Of a stretch of DNA of 64,000 nucleotides, positions 26,180-35,436 are shown one piece after another. Position 1 is the stretch's first letter, and each line of letters starts with the position of its first letter. The position numbers and the translations under genes were made by a program. Source of the DNA: Natronobeatus ordinarius (GTDB lineage: Archaea; Halobacteriota; Halobacteria; Halobacteriales; Natrialbaceae). The notes beneath the pieces were generated by a model. That model did no database searches. It was not told the origin of the DNA and saw only the letters and a list, made by a program, of their open reading frames with translations. Location: the NCBI RefSeq assembly GCF_024362485.1, contig NZ_CP101456.1, positions 3,286,001-3,350,000 on the forward strand. The letters are read 5' to 3'.

Positions 26180-27343
26180 TCAGGCGAGGGCGGCGTCGAT
26201 CGCGGCCTCGAGGTCGCCGATCAGGTCGTCGACGTGCTCGATGCCGACGCTGACGCGGATCAGGCCGTCGGTGAGGCCAGCCTCGAGTCGCTCCTCGCGG
26301 GGGATCGCGGCGTGGGTCATCGGTGCGGGCTGTTCGATCAGGCTCTCGACGCCGCCTAAGCTCTCGGCGAGGGTGAAGATATCAGTAGTGGAGACGACCT
26401 CGCTCGCCTCCTCGAGACTCGCGTCGAGTTCGAAGCTCAGCATGCCGCCGAAGTCGTCCATCTGTCGGGCAGCGATCTCGTGGCCTGGGTGACTCTCGAG
26501 GCCGGGATAGTAGACCTTGGAGACGCGCGGGTGGTCCTCGAGCCACGCGGCGATGGCGCCGGCGTTCTCGCAGTGGCGATCCATCCGGACGGGGAGGGTC
26601 TTCGTTCCCCGGAGGACGAGGAAGCAGTCGAAGGGGCCCGGCGTCGCGCCGACGGCGTTCTGGTAGAACCCGAAGCGCTCGTCGAGTTCGGGATCGTTCG
26701 TCAGGAGCGCGCCGCCGACGACGTCGGAGTGGCCACCGAGGTACTTCGTCAGCGAGTGGCTCACGACGTCCGCGCCGAGCTCGAGCGGTCGCTGGAGGTA
26801 CGGCGTCGCGAACGTGTTGTCGATGGCACAGATCGCGTCGTGTTCGTGGGCGATCTCCGCGGCCCCCTCGATGTCCACGATCGACATGAGCGGGTTGGTG
26901 GGCGTCTCGAGCCAGAGCAACTCGGTGTTTGCCTGGAACGCCCCCTCGATCGCCTCGAGGTCGGTCATGTCGACGAAGGTAAACTCGAGGTCGTACTCCT
27001 CGTACACCTGCGTGAAGATGCGGTGGGTGCCGCCGTAGACGTCGTTGCCGGTGACGACGTGGTCGCCGGACTCGAGCAGGTTGAGCACGGTGTTGATCGA
27101 CCCCATCCCGCTGGCGAAACAGCGGCCGTACTCGGCCCCCTCGAGGCTCGCGAGGTTCTCCTCTAAGTCGGTTCGGGTGGGGTTCCCAGTGCGAGAATAC
27201 TCGTAGCCACGGTGGTCGCCGGGGGCATCCTGTTCGTACGTGGAGTTCGCGTAGATGGGCGTCATCAGCGCGCCCGTCTCCGGGTCTGGTTCCTGGCCGG
27301 CGTGGATCGACCGGGTCTCGATCCGGTACTGGTCGTCGTCCAT
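26180..27343 (-). CDS. metB: Cystathionine gamma-synthase/lyase family PLP enzyme
   Basis: The 387-residue enzyme has the Cys/Met-metabolism PLP features throughout: [21 protein letters not shown], the Schiff-base lysine in [12 protein letters not shown] (K200) and [13 protein letters not shown]. It handles sulfur amino-acid interconversion, either joining cysteine with an activated homoserine or splitting cystathionine; sequence alone does not separate these. It is single, facing left, divergent from rpl21e. Confidence 0.88.
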   Translation of the reverse strand: MDDDQYRIETRSIHAGQEPDPETGALMTPIYANSTYEQDAPGDHRGYEYSRTGNPTRTDLEENLASLEGAEYGRCFASGMGSINTVLNLLESGDHVVTGNDVYGGTHRIFTQVYEEYDLEFTFVDMTDLEAIEGAFQANTELLWLETPTNPLMSIVDIEGAAEIAHEHDAICAIDNTFATPYLQRPLELGADVVSHSLTKYLGGHSDVVGGALLTNDPELDERFGFYQNAVGATPGPFDCFLVLRGTKTLPVRMDRHCENAGAIAAWLEDHPRVSKVYYPGLESHPGHEIAARQMDDFGGMLSFELDASLEEASEVVSTTDIFTLAESLGGVESLIEQPAPMTHAAIPREERLEAGLTDGLIRVSVGIEHVDDLIGDLEAAIDAALA

Positions 27344-27626
27344 GGCTGGGGCGACGTGGTGGAGGGAGGTGAGGTTTGCCTTCTCGAGCGGTGAGCAGTC
27401 AATCAGGAGTCAATTGCGTCGGAGGTCGCTCAGCCGCCCACCGGCGATCAGCGTCCGTAACCGTTCGCCGTTGTCAGAAGCCAGTACCGCACGACTATAT
27501 CGAGGACGAGTACGGTCGCCGGGACACGGGTATTGCGAAACGGACGAATCGATCTGCATCCATCTTCACCAGCCGTCGCGGAACGTGCGTTTTATAACCG
27601 TCACCGAACAAGGGCGTCGTACGACT
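27344..27626. promoter_or_regulatory. Divergent promoter region, metB-like gene and rpl21e
   Basis: About 280 bases separate the two divergent starts. An AT-rich GCGTTTTATAACCG block at about 27588-27601 is a good TATA-type promoter for rpl21e, ~30 bases before its ATG. No coding or RNA feature is visible in the rest. Confidence 0.5.
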
Positions 27627-27917
27627 ATGCCGAACTCTAAAGGGCCACGCCAGGGAACCCGGAAGAAACTCGCGAACAAGCCTCGAGAACGCGGGACGTC
27701 GCCGCCACAGCGGGCGATTCAGGAGTACGACGAGGGCCAGAAGGTCCACCTGAAGATCGACCCGAGCGTCCCGAAGGGACGGTTCCACCCGCGATTCGAC
27801 GGTCAGACGGGTGAGGTCGTCGGCACGCAGGGCAACGCGTACAAGGTCCGAATCACCGACGGCGGCAAGGAGAAGACGCTGATCGTGACCGCGGCCCACA
27901 TGCGCGCTCAGGAATGA
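27627..27917 (+). CDS. rpl21e: 50S ribosomal protein L21e
   Basis: A 96-residue protein starting [20 protein letters not shown], the classic L21e beginning, and containing [20 protein letters not shown]. It sits on the large subunit. The stop overlaps the ATG of rpoF by 4 bases, so both are translated from one message. The order rpl21e-rpoF-DUF655-ksgA is conserved in Euryarchaeota. Confidence 0.96.
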   Translation: MPNSKGPRQGTRKKLANKPRERGTSPPQRAIQEYDEGQKVHLKIDPSVPKGRFHPRFDGQTGEVVGTQGNAYKVRITDGGKEKTLIVTAAHMRAQE

Positions 27918-28270
27918 CGATCTTCAAAGAGATCGTCGACGAGGAGTTCCTGACGATCTCGGAGACGAAGGAACTGCTCGACGACATCGAGACCGAGCGC
28001 GCGCTCGACGAGGAGCGCGAGTTGCGCTACGAACTCGCACGAGCGATCGAGCACGTCAACCGCTTTGCCCTCCTCGACGTCGAGGAGGCCCAGGAGCTCG
28101 TCGACGAACTCCAGGAGCTCGAGAAGGTGGACGAGGCGACCGCCTACAAGATCGTCAACCTCCTCCCACAGGACCGGGGCGAGTTGCGCGCGCTCTACGC
28201 CCAAGAGCGGTACTCGCTGTCCGGTGACGAACTGGACGAGATCCTCAACGTCATCGTTCGGTACGTCTGA
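27914..28270 (+). CDS. rpoF: DNA-directed RNA polymerase subunit F (Rpb4-type)
   Basis: A 118-residue, very acidic helical protein; [20 protein letters not shown] is the usual RpoF opening and the HRDC-like core includes [20 protein letters not shown]. RpoF with RpoE forms the stalk of archaeal RNA polymerase. It overlaps rpl21e by 4 bases. Confidence 0.92.
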   Translation: MTIFKEIVDEEFLTISETKELLDDIETERALDEERELRYELARAIEHVNRFALLDVEEAQELVDELQELEKVDEATAYKIVNLLPQDRGELRALYAQERYSLSGDELDEILNVIVRYV

Positions 28271-28358
28271 TCCGCCTCGACACCAGCCGGTGGCAGCTGC
28301 AGGGTCCACTGAGAAGGTGGCCGACTCTTTAAGTACGGGGTCGACGTACCCAGAATCA

Positions 28359-28946
28359 ATGAGTGAATCCGAGACCGACGGGACGACCGTTCGCCGTGCA
28401 GTCGTGTTAGACTACCTCGCCCACGGACTGTCGGACGATGGACGGCCCCAGTACGAGAAGTCGCCGGCCGGCTACGCGATGGCCGTCGACGACTTCACGC
28501 TGTACGAGGTCGCCTTCGACGAGGACACCCGGCTCACGATCGGCACCCGCGTCGTCGTCGATCCGCCCGAAGACCGGGACGTCGTCTCGGCGTGTCGGAC
28601 CGTCGAGTACGGTGACCTCTCTTCTGGTGCCCAGTCCGAACTCGAGTACGTCGTCGAAGATCTCGTCGAGGAGGAAGAAGCGCGGTTCGTCGACTTCTAC
28701 AACGAGGCCCAGCCGATCACGCTGCGGCTCCACCAGCTCAACCTGCTGCCGGGGATTGGCGAGAAGTTGCGCAATTCCATCCTCGATCAGCGGAAACGAG
28801 GCCCCTTCGAGAGCTTCGAGGAGCTCGAAGAGCGCGTTTCCGGACTCCACGACCCCAACGAAATCGTCGTCGATCGAATTCTCGAGGAGCTGCGCGACGA
28901 GGACGTCAAGTACAAACTCTTCGTCGGCCGTCGCGAGGAGGCGTAG
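28359..28946 (+). CDS. DUF655 putative nucleic-acid-binding protein
   Basis: The 195-residue protein has an OB-like N-terminal part (AVVLDYLAHGLSDDGRP) and a HhH-type C-terminal part (LNLLPGIGEKLRNSILDQR). DUF655 proteins regularly sit next to ksgA and rpoF in Archaea; an RNA-related role is inferred from that. The ATG at 28359 lies 88 bases past rpoF, with a TATA-like CTTTAAGTA at about 28327-28335, so it may have its own promoter. Confidence 0.9.
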   Translation: MSESETDGTTVRRAVVLDYLAHGLSDDGRPQYEKSPAGYAMAVDDFTLYEVAFDEDTRLTIGTRVVVDPPEDRDVVSACRTVEYGDLSSGAQSELEYVVEDLVEEEEARFVDFYNEAQPITLRLHQLNLLPGIGEKLRNSILDQRKRGPFESFEELEERVSGLHDPNEIVVDRILEELRDEDVKYKLFVGRREEA

Positions 28947-29045
28947 CCGGAGGAGGCGTGGGCTGCCCACTCGCGGGGACGAACCCGACCGTTGGTCGGG
29001 TGCGAGACGGTGCGTTTACCCGAGCCGGTCGCCTACTCGCGCCAC

Positions 29046-29885
29046 ATGAGAGATCCAGACGGACTGCTCGCCCGGGCGGGCGTCCGGGGGAACCCCGACC
29101 GCGACCAGCACTTTCTCGTCGACGACCGCGTGCTCGATCGGCTCCCGACCTACCTCGAGGAGGGAGCCGCCGACACGAGTCACGTCCTCGAGATCGGTCC
29201 CGGAACGGGGGCGTTGACCGACCGGCTGCTCGCGGTCGCCGACCGGGTGACGGCGATCGAACGCGACCGCGATCTCGCGGCCTTTCTCGAAACGGAGTTC
29301 GCCGACGAGATCGACGTGGGCCGACTCGAGGTCGTCGCGGGCGACGCCCTCGAGGTCGACCTCCCCGCGTTCACCGCGTCGGTCTCGAATCTCCCCTACG
29401 GCGTCTCGAGCGAGATTACCTTCCGGTTGCTCCCACGAAAGCGCCCGCTCGTGTTGATGTTCCAGAAGGAGTTCGCCGAGCGGATGGTCGCCGAGCCGGG
29501 CACCCCGGAGTACGGTCGGCTGTCGGTGTCGACCCAGCACTACGCCGACGTCGAGCTGGTCGAGCCCGTCCCGAAGGAGGCGTTTTCGCCGCCGCCGGCG
29601 GTCGAGAGCGCGGTGATTCGGACGATCCCGCGGGAACCCGACTACGAGGTCGACGACGAGGCGTTCTTCCTCCGGTTCGTCAAGGCGCTGTTCACCCAGC
29701 GTCGCAAGACGATGCGGAACGCGATCCGAAACACGGCACACATCTCCGGCCTCGACGATCCGGATGCGGTCGTCGAGGCGGCCGACGAGGACCTCCTGAA
29801 GAAGCGTGCCGGAGCGGTGACGCCGCGGGAGTTCGCCGAACTCGCTACGCTTGCCGCCGCCGTCGGGCTGGACGACGAGTCGTGA
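29046..29885 (+). CDS. ksgA: 16S rRNA dimethyladenosine transferase
   Basis: The 279-residue enzyme has SAM-binding motif VLEIGPGTGALTDRLL and the catalytic N-L-P-Y motif in SNLPYGVSSEIT, plus the usual DQHFLVDDRVLDRL start. It dimethylates two adenosines near the 3' end of 16S rRNA. The ATG at 29046 is used; upstream codons lack family features. The stop codon is immediately followed by the 25-bp minisatellite. Confidence 0.94.
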   Translation: MRDPDGLLARAGVRGNPDRDQHFLVDDRVLDRLPTYLEEGAADTSHVLEIGPGTGALTDRLLAVADRVTAIERDRDLAAFLETEFADEIDVGRLEVVAGDALEVDLPAFTASVSNLPYGVSSEITFRLLPRKRPLVLMFQKEFAERMVAEPGTPEYGRLSVSTQHYADVELVEPVPKEAFSPPPAVESAVIRTIPREPDYEVDDEAFFLRFVKALFTQRRKTMRNAIRNTAHISGLDDPDAVVEAADEDLLKKRAGAVTPREFAELATLAAAVGLDDES

Positions 29886-30003
29886 CCTGACGCGGTGAGC
29901 CGGCTCGCGACCTGACGCGGTGAGCCGGCTCGCGACCTGACGCGGTGAGCCGGCTCGCGACCTGACGCTGCGAGTGCCCTCGTGACGTCGTGAGCCGGCT
30001 CGT
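29884..30003. repeat. 25-bp tandem repeat (minisatellite)
   Basis: The unit begins GACCTGACGCGGTGAGCC and is 25 bp long. Three perfect copies lie at 29884-29908, 29909-29933 and 29934-29958, followed by a diverged 25-bp copy and a 20-bp shortened one to 30003. It starts within the ksgA stop codon. It has no interspersed spacers, so it is not CRISPR. Confidence 0.85.
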
Positions 30004-30262
30004 GACCTGACGTCGTGACCCCGCTCGTTCCGTACCGCCGCGAACCGTCTCAGCCGTGACGGACACGCTCGCGAGGAGGGCGAGAACGTGAAGCGGCGAC
30101 GTGTAAAGGGACGACTAGACCCGGCGTCGGCCCGGATCGTACTCGAGTGCGCACCGATCGGCTCGGTGCGATCGCGACCGGGCCGAACTGAAACGGCGGC
30201 ACGAATCGACGAATACACGGCGTTCCAGCGAAACGACCTCCAGTAGACACACCTCACAGACG
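30004..30262. other. Gene-free stretch between minisatellite and mscS
   Basis: The first bases are a worn remnant of the tandem unit (30004-30020). The rest contains no coding feature. A promoter for mscS should be near its end but no strong TATA element is obvious. Confidence 0.35.
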
Positions 30263-31456
30263 ATGCTCGAGCCCCTCACCGCCCTCGACTGGCTATCAGA
30301 GCAGTTCACCACGACGAACCAGCGACTGGTCGTGACCGTCGTGACGGCCGGGGTCGCCCTCGCCGTCCTCCTCTCCTCACAGGCGTTTCACCGCCACCTC
30401 AACGAGCGGCTCAAGCCGCTTCACGCGGACGTCGTGACGACGGTCGTCCTCGTCGCGGCGTTCGTGCTCTCGATGGCCACCATCCTGGGCGTCTGGGGAC
30501 AGACCGGCGCAATCCGAGAGCTGTACGAACGCCAGGATCTCGGGGAGGAGTTCGTCGCCAGGGTGATCGTCTCGTTCGTCATCCTCGTGAGCACGTACAT
30601 CGTCGTCCGGTTCGTCCGGCGGCTCCTCCGGGAGTTGTTCGAGTCCTCCTCGGCGGTGACCCGACACCAGCACGAAGTCGCCCACCGCCTCTCCCAGGCC
30701 GTCCTCTGGACGACCGCACTCGTCGTCATCCTCAGCGTCTGGACGGACGACCTCGGCGGGCTGCTCGTCGGGGCCGGATTTTTAGGGATCGTCCTGGGGA
30801 TGGCCGCCCGCCAGACGCTCGGCTCGATGATCGCCGGCTTCGTCCTGATGTTCTCTCGCCCGTTCGAGGTCGGCCACTGGGTCGAGATCGACGACCGCGA
30901 GGGGATCGTCACCGACATCTCGATCGTCAACACCCGCATCCAGACGTTCGACGGCGAGTACGTCGTGGTCCCCAACGACGTCGTCGGCTCGAGTCTGGTG
31001 ACGAACCGGTCGAAACACGGCCGACTGCGGATCGAGATCGAGGTCGGCATCGACTACGAGGCTGACGTCGAGCGCGCGCGGGAGCTGGCACTCGAGGCGA
31101 TCGACGACGTCCCGGAGGCCCAGGCGGTGCCCGAACCGGGCGTCGTCACGAAGTCCTTCGACGACTCGGCGATCCTACTCGGGGTTCGGTTCTGGGTCGA
31201 CGAGCCGACCGCCAGCACGTGCACGAGAGCGCGGACGACCGCGATCGGCGCGATCAAAGACGCCTTCGACGAACACGGGGTCAAGATCCCGTATCCACAG
31301 CGCGAGCTCTCGGGACGGTCTGGAACCGACGTCCAGCTTTCGGCCGACGGCGCGAGGGGAGGCGACGACCGCTGGGGGCCCGACGGGGCGGAGTCGACGG
31401 CCGACGCCGAGGATCGAAACGGGGAACCGTCGTCGCAACCGATGGAGCGGACGTAG
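30263..31456 (+). CDS. mscS: Mechanosensitive ion channel, MscS family
   Basis: The 397-residue protein has four or five membrane helices, the pore-lining TM3-like LLVGAGFLGIVLGMAARQTL and the MscS beta domain that follows (GHWVEIDDREGIVTDISIVN). It opens on membrane tension to release solutes after osmotic downshock. The C-terminal ~60 residues are acidic and disordered-looking. Its stop directly abuts the HemK2 ATG, so the two are co-transcribed. Confidence 0.92.
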   Translation: MLEPLTALDWLSEQFTTTNQRLVVTVVTAGVALAVLLSSQAFHRHLNERLKPLHADVVTTVVLVAAFVLSMATILGVWGQTGAIRELYERQDLGEEFVARVIVSFVILVSTYIVVRFVRRLLRELFESSSAVTRHQHEVAHRLSQAVLWTTALVVILSVWTDDLGGLLVGAGFLGIVLGMAARQTLGSMIAGFVLMFSRPFEVGHWVEIDDREGIVTDISIVNTRIQTFDGEYVVVPNDVVGSSLVTNRSKHGRLRIEIEVGIDYEADVERARELALEAIDDVPEAQAVPEPGVVTKSFDDSAILLGVRFWVDEPTASTCTRARTTAIGAIKDAFDEHGVKIPYPQRELSGRSGTDVQLSADGARGGDDRWGPDGAESTADAEDRNGEPSSQPMERT

Positions 31457-32041
31457 ATGGACCTCGCGAACCGACGCGGACTCGAGACCGACGTCTATCA
31501 GCCCGCCGAAGACTCGGCGCTGCTCGCCGACGCCGCCTGCGACCGACTCGAGGAGGACGCCCTCGTCCTCGAGGTCGGCACCGGGTCGGGCTACGTCGCC
31601 GACCGACTCGCCACGGAGACGGGTGCTCGCGTGGTCGCCTCGGACGTGAACCCCCACGCCTGCGGGCAGGCACGCGAACGCGGGGCCGACGCCGGCGTCG
31701 AGGTCGTGCGTGCGGACCTGGTGTCGCCGTTCGTCGATGGCTCCTTCGACGCGGTCGTCTTCAACCCGCCGTACCTGCCGACCGACGCCGACGCCGAGTG
31801 GGACGACTGGATGGAGCGCGCCCTTTCGGGGGGCGAGTCCGGCCGCGAGGTGATCGATCCGTTCCTCGAGACGGTCGGTCGCGTGCTCGCGCCCGACGGC
31901 GTCGTCCTGTTGCTGGTCAGCAGCCTCACCGGCGTCGAAGAAGTGGTCGAGACCGCCGGCGAGGAGGGCTTTAGCGCCGTCGCCCTCGCCGACGAGTCGT
32001 TCCCGTTCGAGACGCTGACGGTCCTCGAGCTGGTCCGGTAA
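31457..32041 (+). CDS. HemK2/MTQ2-like protein methyltransferase
   Basis: The 194-residue protein begins DVYQPAEDSALLADAA, shows the SAM motif VLEVGTGSGYVADRLA and the catalytic FNPPYLP. This family methylates the glutamine of the GGQ motif in the peptide-release factor. It is immediately downstream of mscS with no gap, and lies close to ksgA, forming a translation-linked neighbourhood. Confidence 0.9.
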   Translation: MDLANRRGLETDVYQPAEDSALLADAACDRLEEDALVLEVGTGSGYVADRLATETGARVVASDVNPHACGQARERGADAGVEVVRADLVSPFVDGSFDAVVFNPPYLPTDADAEWDDWMERALSGGESGREVIDPFLETVGRVLAPDGVVLLLVSSLTGVEEVVETAGEEGFSAVALADESFPFETLTVLELVR

Positions 32042-32068
32042 CGCGAGCGTGAGCTGACGCCGGTTCGG

Positions 32069-32560
32069 TCAGCCCAGCACGGAGACGACGCCGATGCCGG
32101 CCAGCGCTGTACCGGCCCCGAGCGCCAACAGGAGGTAGTTCGCGGCCGGATTCGCTGCGCGCGTGAGGTTCAGCGTGTAGTGGCGCGCCGACACCGGCCA
32201 GAACGGACGGATCCCCATCGGCGTGATCGCGTCCGCGAGCAGGTGTGAGCCGATCGAGAGCGTGCCGACGACGAACGCGAACGTCACAACGCCGACGTCG
32301 ACGGCCGGCGAGGAGGTGCCGACCACCATCGCCGCTACCCCCGCGAGGGCGATGCCGACGACGAACGCGAACGCGACCGTGTGCGTCGGTCCCCGGTGGT
32401 CGATCATCGGGAGCTGGTGGTCGAGGTCGGGGATCGTCGAGAGCGAGACGGCCACGACCGCGCCGAGCACCGCGACGGGTTCGTATCCCGCGAGCGAAAC
32501 GGCGACACCGAGTGGCGTATAGAGGAGCAACGCCGCGCCGACGTGGCCGGTCCGATACAT
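32069..32560 (-). CDS. Membrane-bound metal-dependent hydrolase (YdjM-like)
   Basis: The 163-residue protein has four membrane helices and the family's metal motifs: MYRTGHVG at the start, STIPDLDHQLP, the HRGPTHT motif and GSHLLADAITP. The family is annotated as putative membrane-bound hydrolases; substrates are unknown. ATG at 32558-32560 is chosen over a long N-terminal extension that lies antisense to the next gene. Confidence 0.82.
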   Translation of the reverse strand: MYRTGHVGAALLLYTPLGVAVSLAGYEPVAVLGAVVAVSLSTIPDLDHQLPMIDHRGPTHTVAFAFVVGIALAGVAAMVVGTSSPAVDVGVVTFAFVVGTLSIGSHLLADAITPMGIRPFWPVSARHYTLNLTRAANPAANYLLLALGAGTALAGIGVVSVLG

Positions 32561-32710
32561 ACGGTCGCCGAGAGGGGGCAGCGAAATATAAATCCACCGT
32601 CGTTTTCGAGAAGAAATCCACGATGCTGGCTGCTCGAGCAGCGTCGACTCGGACGAGGCGGCGTCACCGGGTACGGGAACGTTATGTGCCCTGGCTGTGA
32701 CGTCGTACCC

Positions 32711-33280
32711 ATGCCCGACGACGAAGCAATGACCCGATTTCCAGTCCCGGACGTCGACGACCTCCCCGAGGATCTCCAGGAACGAATCGAGGACGAGACC
32801 GACCGCGCCGGCTTCACGCCGAACGTCTTCCTCGCCTACGGCTACCGCCCCTCGCAGTTCCGGGCCTTTTTCGAGTACTACGACGCACTCGTCGAGGACA
32901 CCGAGTTGAGCCGCCGGGAGGTCGAGATGATCGTCGTCGCCGTCTCCGCGGCGAACGACTGCTACTACTGCAACGTCGCCCACGGCGCACTCGTCCGGAT
33001 CTACGGCGACGACCCGTACCTCGCCGACCAGCTGATCTCGAACTACCGCTGTGCCGACCTCGACGAGCGCGAGCGGGCGATGCTCGACCTCGCCGTGAAA
33101 CTCACCGAGGAACCCGAACGCGTCGAGGAAGCCGACCTCGAGCGACTCGAGGAACACGGCTTCAGCCGGCGAGCGATCTGGGATATTGGCGCCGTCGCGT
33201 CCTTTTTCAACCTCTCGAACCGGATGGCCCACCTCGCGGACATGCGTCCGAACCCCGAGTTCCACGACATGGGTCGCTAG
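32711..33280 (+). CDS. Carboxymuconolactone decarboxylase / AhpD-like protein
   Basis: The 189-residue protein has the AhpD-like core with the redox pair DCYYCNVAHG and helices typical of peroxidase-related CMD proteins (LSRREVEMIVVAVSAAN). Such proteins are thought to reduce peroxides through the two cysteines. The ATG at 32711 follows a CTGTGACGTCGTACCC leader. The gene is divergent from the YdjM-like gene. Confidence 0.85.
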   Translation: MPDDEAMTRFPVPDVDDLPEDLQERIEDETDRAGFTPNVFLAYGYRPSQFRAFFEYYDALVEDTELSRREVEMIVVAVSAANDCYYCNVAHGALVRIYGDDPYLADQLISNYRCADLDERERAMLDLAVKLTEEPERVEEADLERLEEHGFSRRAIWDIGAVASFFNLSNRMAHLADMRPNPEFHDMGR

Positions 33281-33320
33281 CGGAACCGACCACCCCGTCG
33301 ATCACGGTCTCGACGACGGT

Positions 33321-33566
33321 TCAGGAGCCACCCGACCCGCCACGGGCGAGCGCGGCGACGATCGCGAACAGGAGACCGAACGCCGCCCCGTGAAGGACGG
33401 CTGTCTCGAGTGACGCCTGCCGGGCGCCGAACGCCATCGCGATCACGACCTCACCGACCACGAAGATGACGACGAAGAAGGCGAACAGGAACCCCGCGAC
33501 GACCGGCGTCGAGAGGTCGGCGAGCCGCTCTGCTAGCCCCGGTGTCGACGCGTTGCCTCCGCTCAT
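33321..33566 (-). CDS. Small two-helix membrane protein
   Basis: An 81-residue product with a strong helix (VVAGFLFAFFVVIFVVGEVV) and a second one (LHGAAFGLLFAIVAALARGG). It is short, flanked by acidic/Gly termini and has no recognised family. ATG at 33564-33566 is preferred to an upstream Met because the extension is basic and unstructured. Confidence 0.55.
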   Translation of the reverse strand: MSGGNASTPGLAERLADLSTPVVAGFLFAFFVVIFVVGEVVIAMAFGARQASLETAVLHGAAFGLLFAIVAALARGGSGGS

Positions 33567-33691
33567 GACTCGAGCGTACGTGCGCCGGGCATGATAGCTG
33601 CTACGAAACGGCCGGTCGCGTGGCCTCGTCGGCCGGCTCATCGGTCCCTGGCGACGAAAACCGTAAACGGCCGCCGGACGAGAGTCGAGCC

Positions 33692-34282
33692 ATGACCACG
33701 CTGGACGAAACCGACCTCGAGATCCTCCGGCTGCTCGTCGAGGACGCCCGGCGGCCCTACAGCGACATCGCCGAACGCGTCGACCGCTCCGCGCCGACCG
33801 TCTCCGACCGGATCGATCGACTTCGCGAGATCGGCGTCGTCCGGCGGTTCACCGTCGACCTCGACCGCTCGACGTTCACCGAGGGCGCCGAGGTGCTCGT
33901 CGAACTCGAGCTCGAGCCGGCCGCTGGCGACCGGATCGCCGAGGGGCTCGCCGCCGTCGACGCCGTCGAACACGTGCTCACGACCGCGGACGCCCGCCTG
34001 TTCGCCGTCGCGACCGTCCGGCCCGAACGGGTCCGCTCGATGCTCGCGAACGCGATCGACCTCTCGAGGGTGGAGTCGCTTCGCGTCCACCTGCTCGAAG
34101 ACCGCGTCTGGTCGCCCCACGTCGGCGACGCCGACCTCGCCCTCGAGTGCGACGAGTGTGGCAGCACCGTCACCGGCGGCGGTCACTCACTCGAGCTCGA
34201 CGGCCGACGGTACCACTTCTGCTGTCCGGTCTGTCGCTCGCGATTCGAGGAACGGTACGCGAGCCTCTCGGAGTCAGCGTAG
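33692..34282 (+). CDS. Lrp/AsnC-type regulator with C-terminal TRASH domain
   Basis: The 196-residue protein has a winged HTH (YSDIAERVDRSAPTVSDRID), an Lrp-like RAM domain and a TRASH zinc/metal domain (CDECGSTVT then YHFCCPVCRSRFEE). In haloarchaea Lrp-TRASH regulators respond to copper and control copper efflux genes; no such gene is adjacent here, so the target is unknown. The TRASH cysteines are all present. Confidence 0.88.
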   Translation: MTTLDETDLEILRLLVEDARRPYSDIAERVDRSAPTVSDRIDRLREIGVVRRFTVDLDRSTFTEGAEVLVELELEPAAGDRIAEGLAAVDAVEHVLTTADARLFAVATVRPERVRSMLANAIDLSRVESLRVHLLEDRVWSPHVGDADLALECDECGSTVTGGGHSLELDGRRYHFCCPVCRSRFEERYASLSESA

Positions 34283-34372
34283 GGACAGTTCGTTGCCGGT
34301 CGGACGATCGACGGTCGGTCCACCCCGCATCGAGCGTCGGGCGCGTCGGACGATCGCCGAACCCGGCACCGG

Positions 34373-34801
34373 TCACCGGGCGGGGATAACCGTCACTGGG
34401 ACTGGCGATCGCCGCACTGTGATCTCCGCGACGCTCCCGAGCACGAGCCGCTCGATGCCGCTCCGGCCGTGGCTTCCCATGACGACGTGGTCGAACTCGC
34501 CGTCCTCGAGGTAGGCGACGATCTCGTGACCCGGCCGTCCGTACCGCCACTCCGTTTCGACGGATCGATCGTACTCGTCCGCGACGTCCCGTGCGGTTTC
34601 GAACGCCCGCGTCGCCGTTTCGTGCGCTCTGTCGCGCCACCTGCCCCGGTAATCTTCGACCCCCGCGTCGGTGTGCTCGGCGAACGGTTCGACCACGTGG
34701 AAGACCTCGACCGACGCCTCCGGAAACGTCTCGAGCGCGAATCGCAACGCGGCCTCGGCTGGATCGCTTCCGTCGTACGGAACGAGAATACGCGCGACCA
34801 T
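34373..34801 (-). CDS. Universal stress protein (UspA family)
   Basis: The 142-residue protein has the single Usp fold: ILVPYDGSDPAEAALRFAL at the N-terminus and the nucleotide-binding signature VMGSHGRSGIERLVLGSVAE near the C-terminus. The family binds ATP and supports stress tolerance; precise roles differ. It converges with the Lrp-TRASH gene, leaving a short spacer. Confidence 0.93.
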   Translation of the reverse strand: MVARILVPYDGSDPAEAALRFALETFPEASVEVFHVVEPFAEHTDAGVEDYRGRWRDRAHETATRAFETARDVADEYDRSVETEWRYGRPGHEIVAYLEDGEFDHVVMGSHGRSGIERLVLGSVAEITVRRSPVPVTVIPAR

Positions 34802-34975
34802 ACGCGACGGATTCCACCCGAGTATTTAGTTCCGGCAGGAGTTGGCGGTCCGAACGAACCGGCCGTTGTCACGGCACCTCAGAAACCCCGGCTCGAACCG
34901 GTCGGCGACACCGTAGCTCGCGACGGCGGCGACCGGAGCGCGGAGCCTTTGACGGTCCCGACCTAACGCCCGTTC

Positions 34976-35392
34976 ATGCGAACGAGTCTCAATGTCCCAG
35001 AAGAGACGCTCGCCGAGTTCGACCGGACGTGGCAGGCCGAAGGGCTCGAGTCGCGCTCGCGGGCGCTCAGAGAAGCGATCCAGGAGTACGTCGAGTCCCA
35101 CCACCGCCTCGAGCAGGCCAGCGGTCCCGTCGCGGCGGCGGTCGTCTTCGACTACGAGCACGACGAGATCATCGAGGCGTTACACGACCTCCAGCACGAG
35201 TTCCAGGCCGAGATCGACACGACGAGCCACGTCCACCACGGCGAGTGGTGTCTCGAGACAGTCTTCTGTCACGGCGACGCCGCTCGGATCAGGAAGCTCG
35301 TCTACCGGCTCAAGGACTTCGACGCGGTTCACCGGGTGTCGGTGACGCTGTTGCGGGCCGGCTCGCCGACCGCTCCCTCGAGCGAGGAGTGA
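34976..35392 (+). CDS. nikR: NikR-like nickel-responsive regulator
   Basis: The 138-residue protein has an N-terminal ribbon-helix-helix (RTSLNVPEETLAEFDRTW) and an ACT-type domain carrying the nickel ligands in the expected order: H74, H85, H87 and C92 within HEFQAEIDTTSHVHHGEWC. NikR represses nickel uptake genes when nickel is abundant. No nickel transporter is adjacent. Confidence 0.87.
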   Translation: MRTSLNVPEETLAEFDRTWQAEGLESRSRALREAIQEYVESHHRLEQASGPVAAAVVFDYEHDEIIEALHDLQHEFQAEIDTTSHVHHGEWCLETVFCHGDAARIRKLVYRLKDFDAVHRVSVTLLRAGSPTAPSSEE

Positions 35393-35436
35393 CGAGCGGA
35401 GCCGCTGACGGCGGAGTGGCCGGTATCGTGGTCGTT

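Noticed and set aside
29884-30020. CRISPR array
   Set aside because: Units follow one another with no spacers and are 25 bp; it is a tandem repeat.
30377-31050. Leftward frames over mscS
   Set aside because: They are antisense to a well-supported MscS channel and contain no recognisable features.
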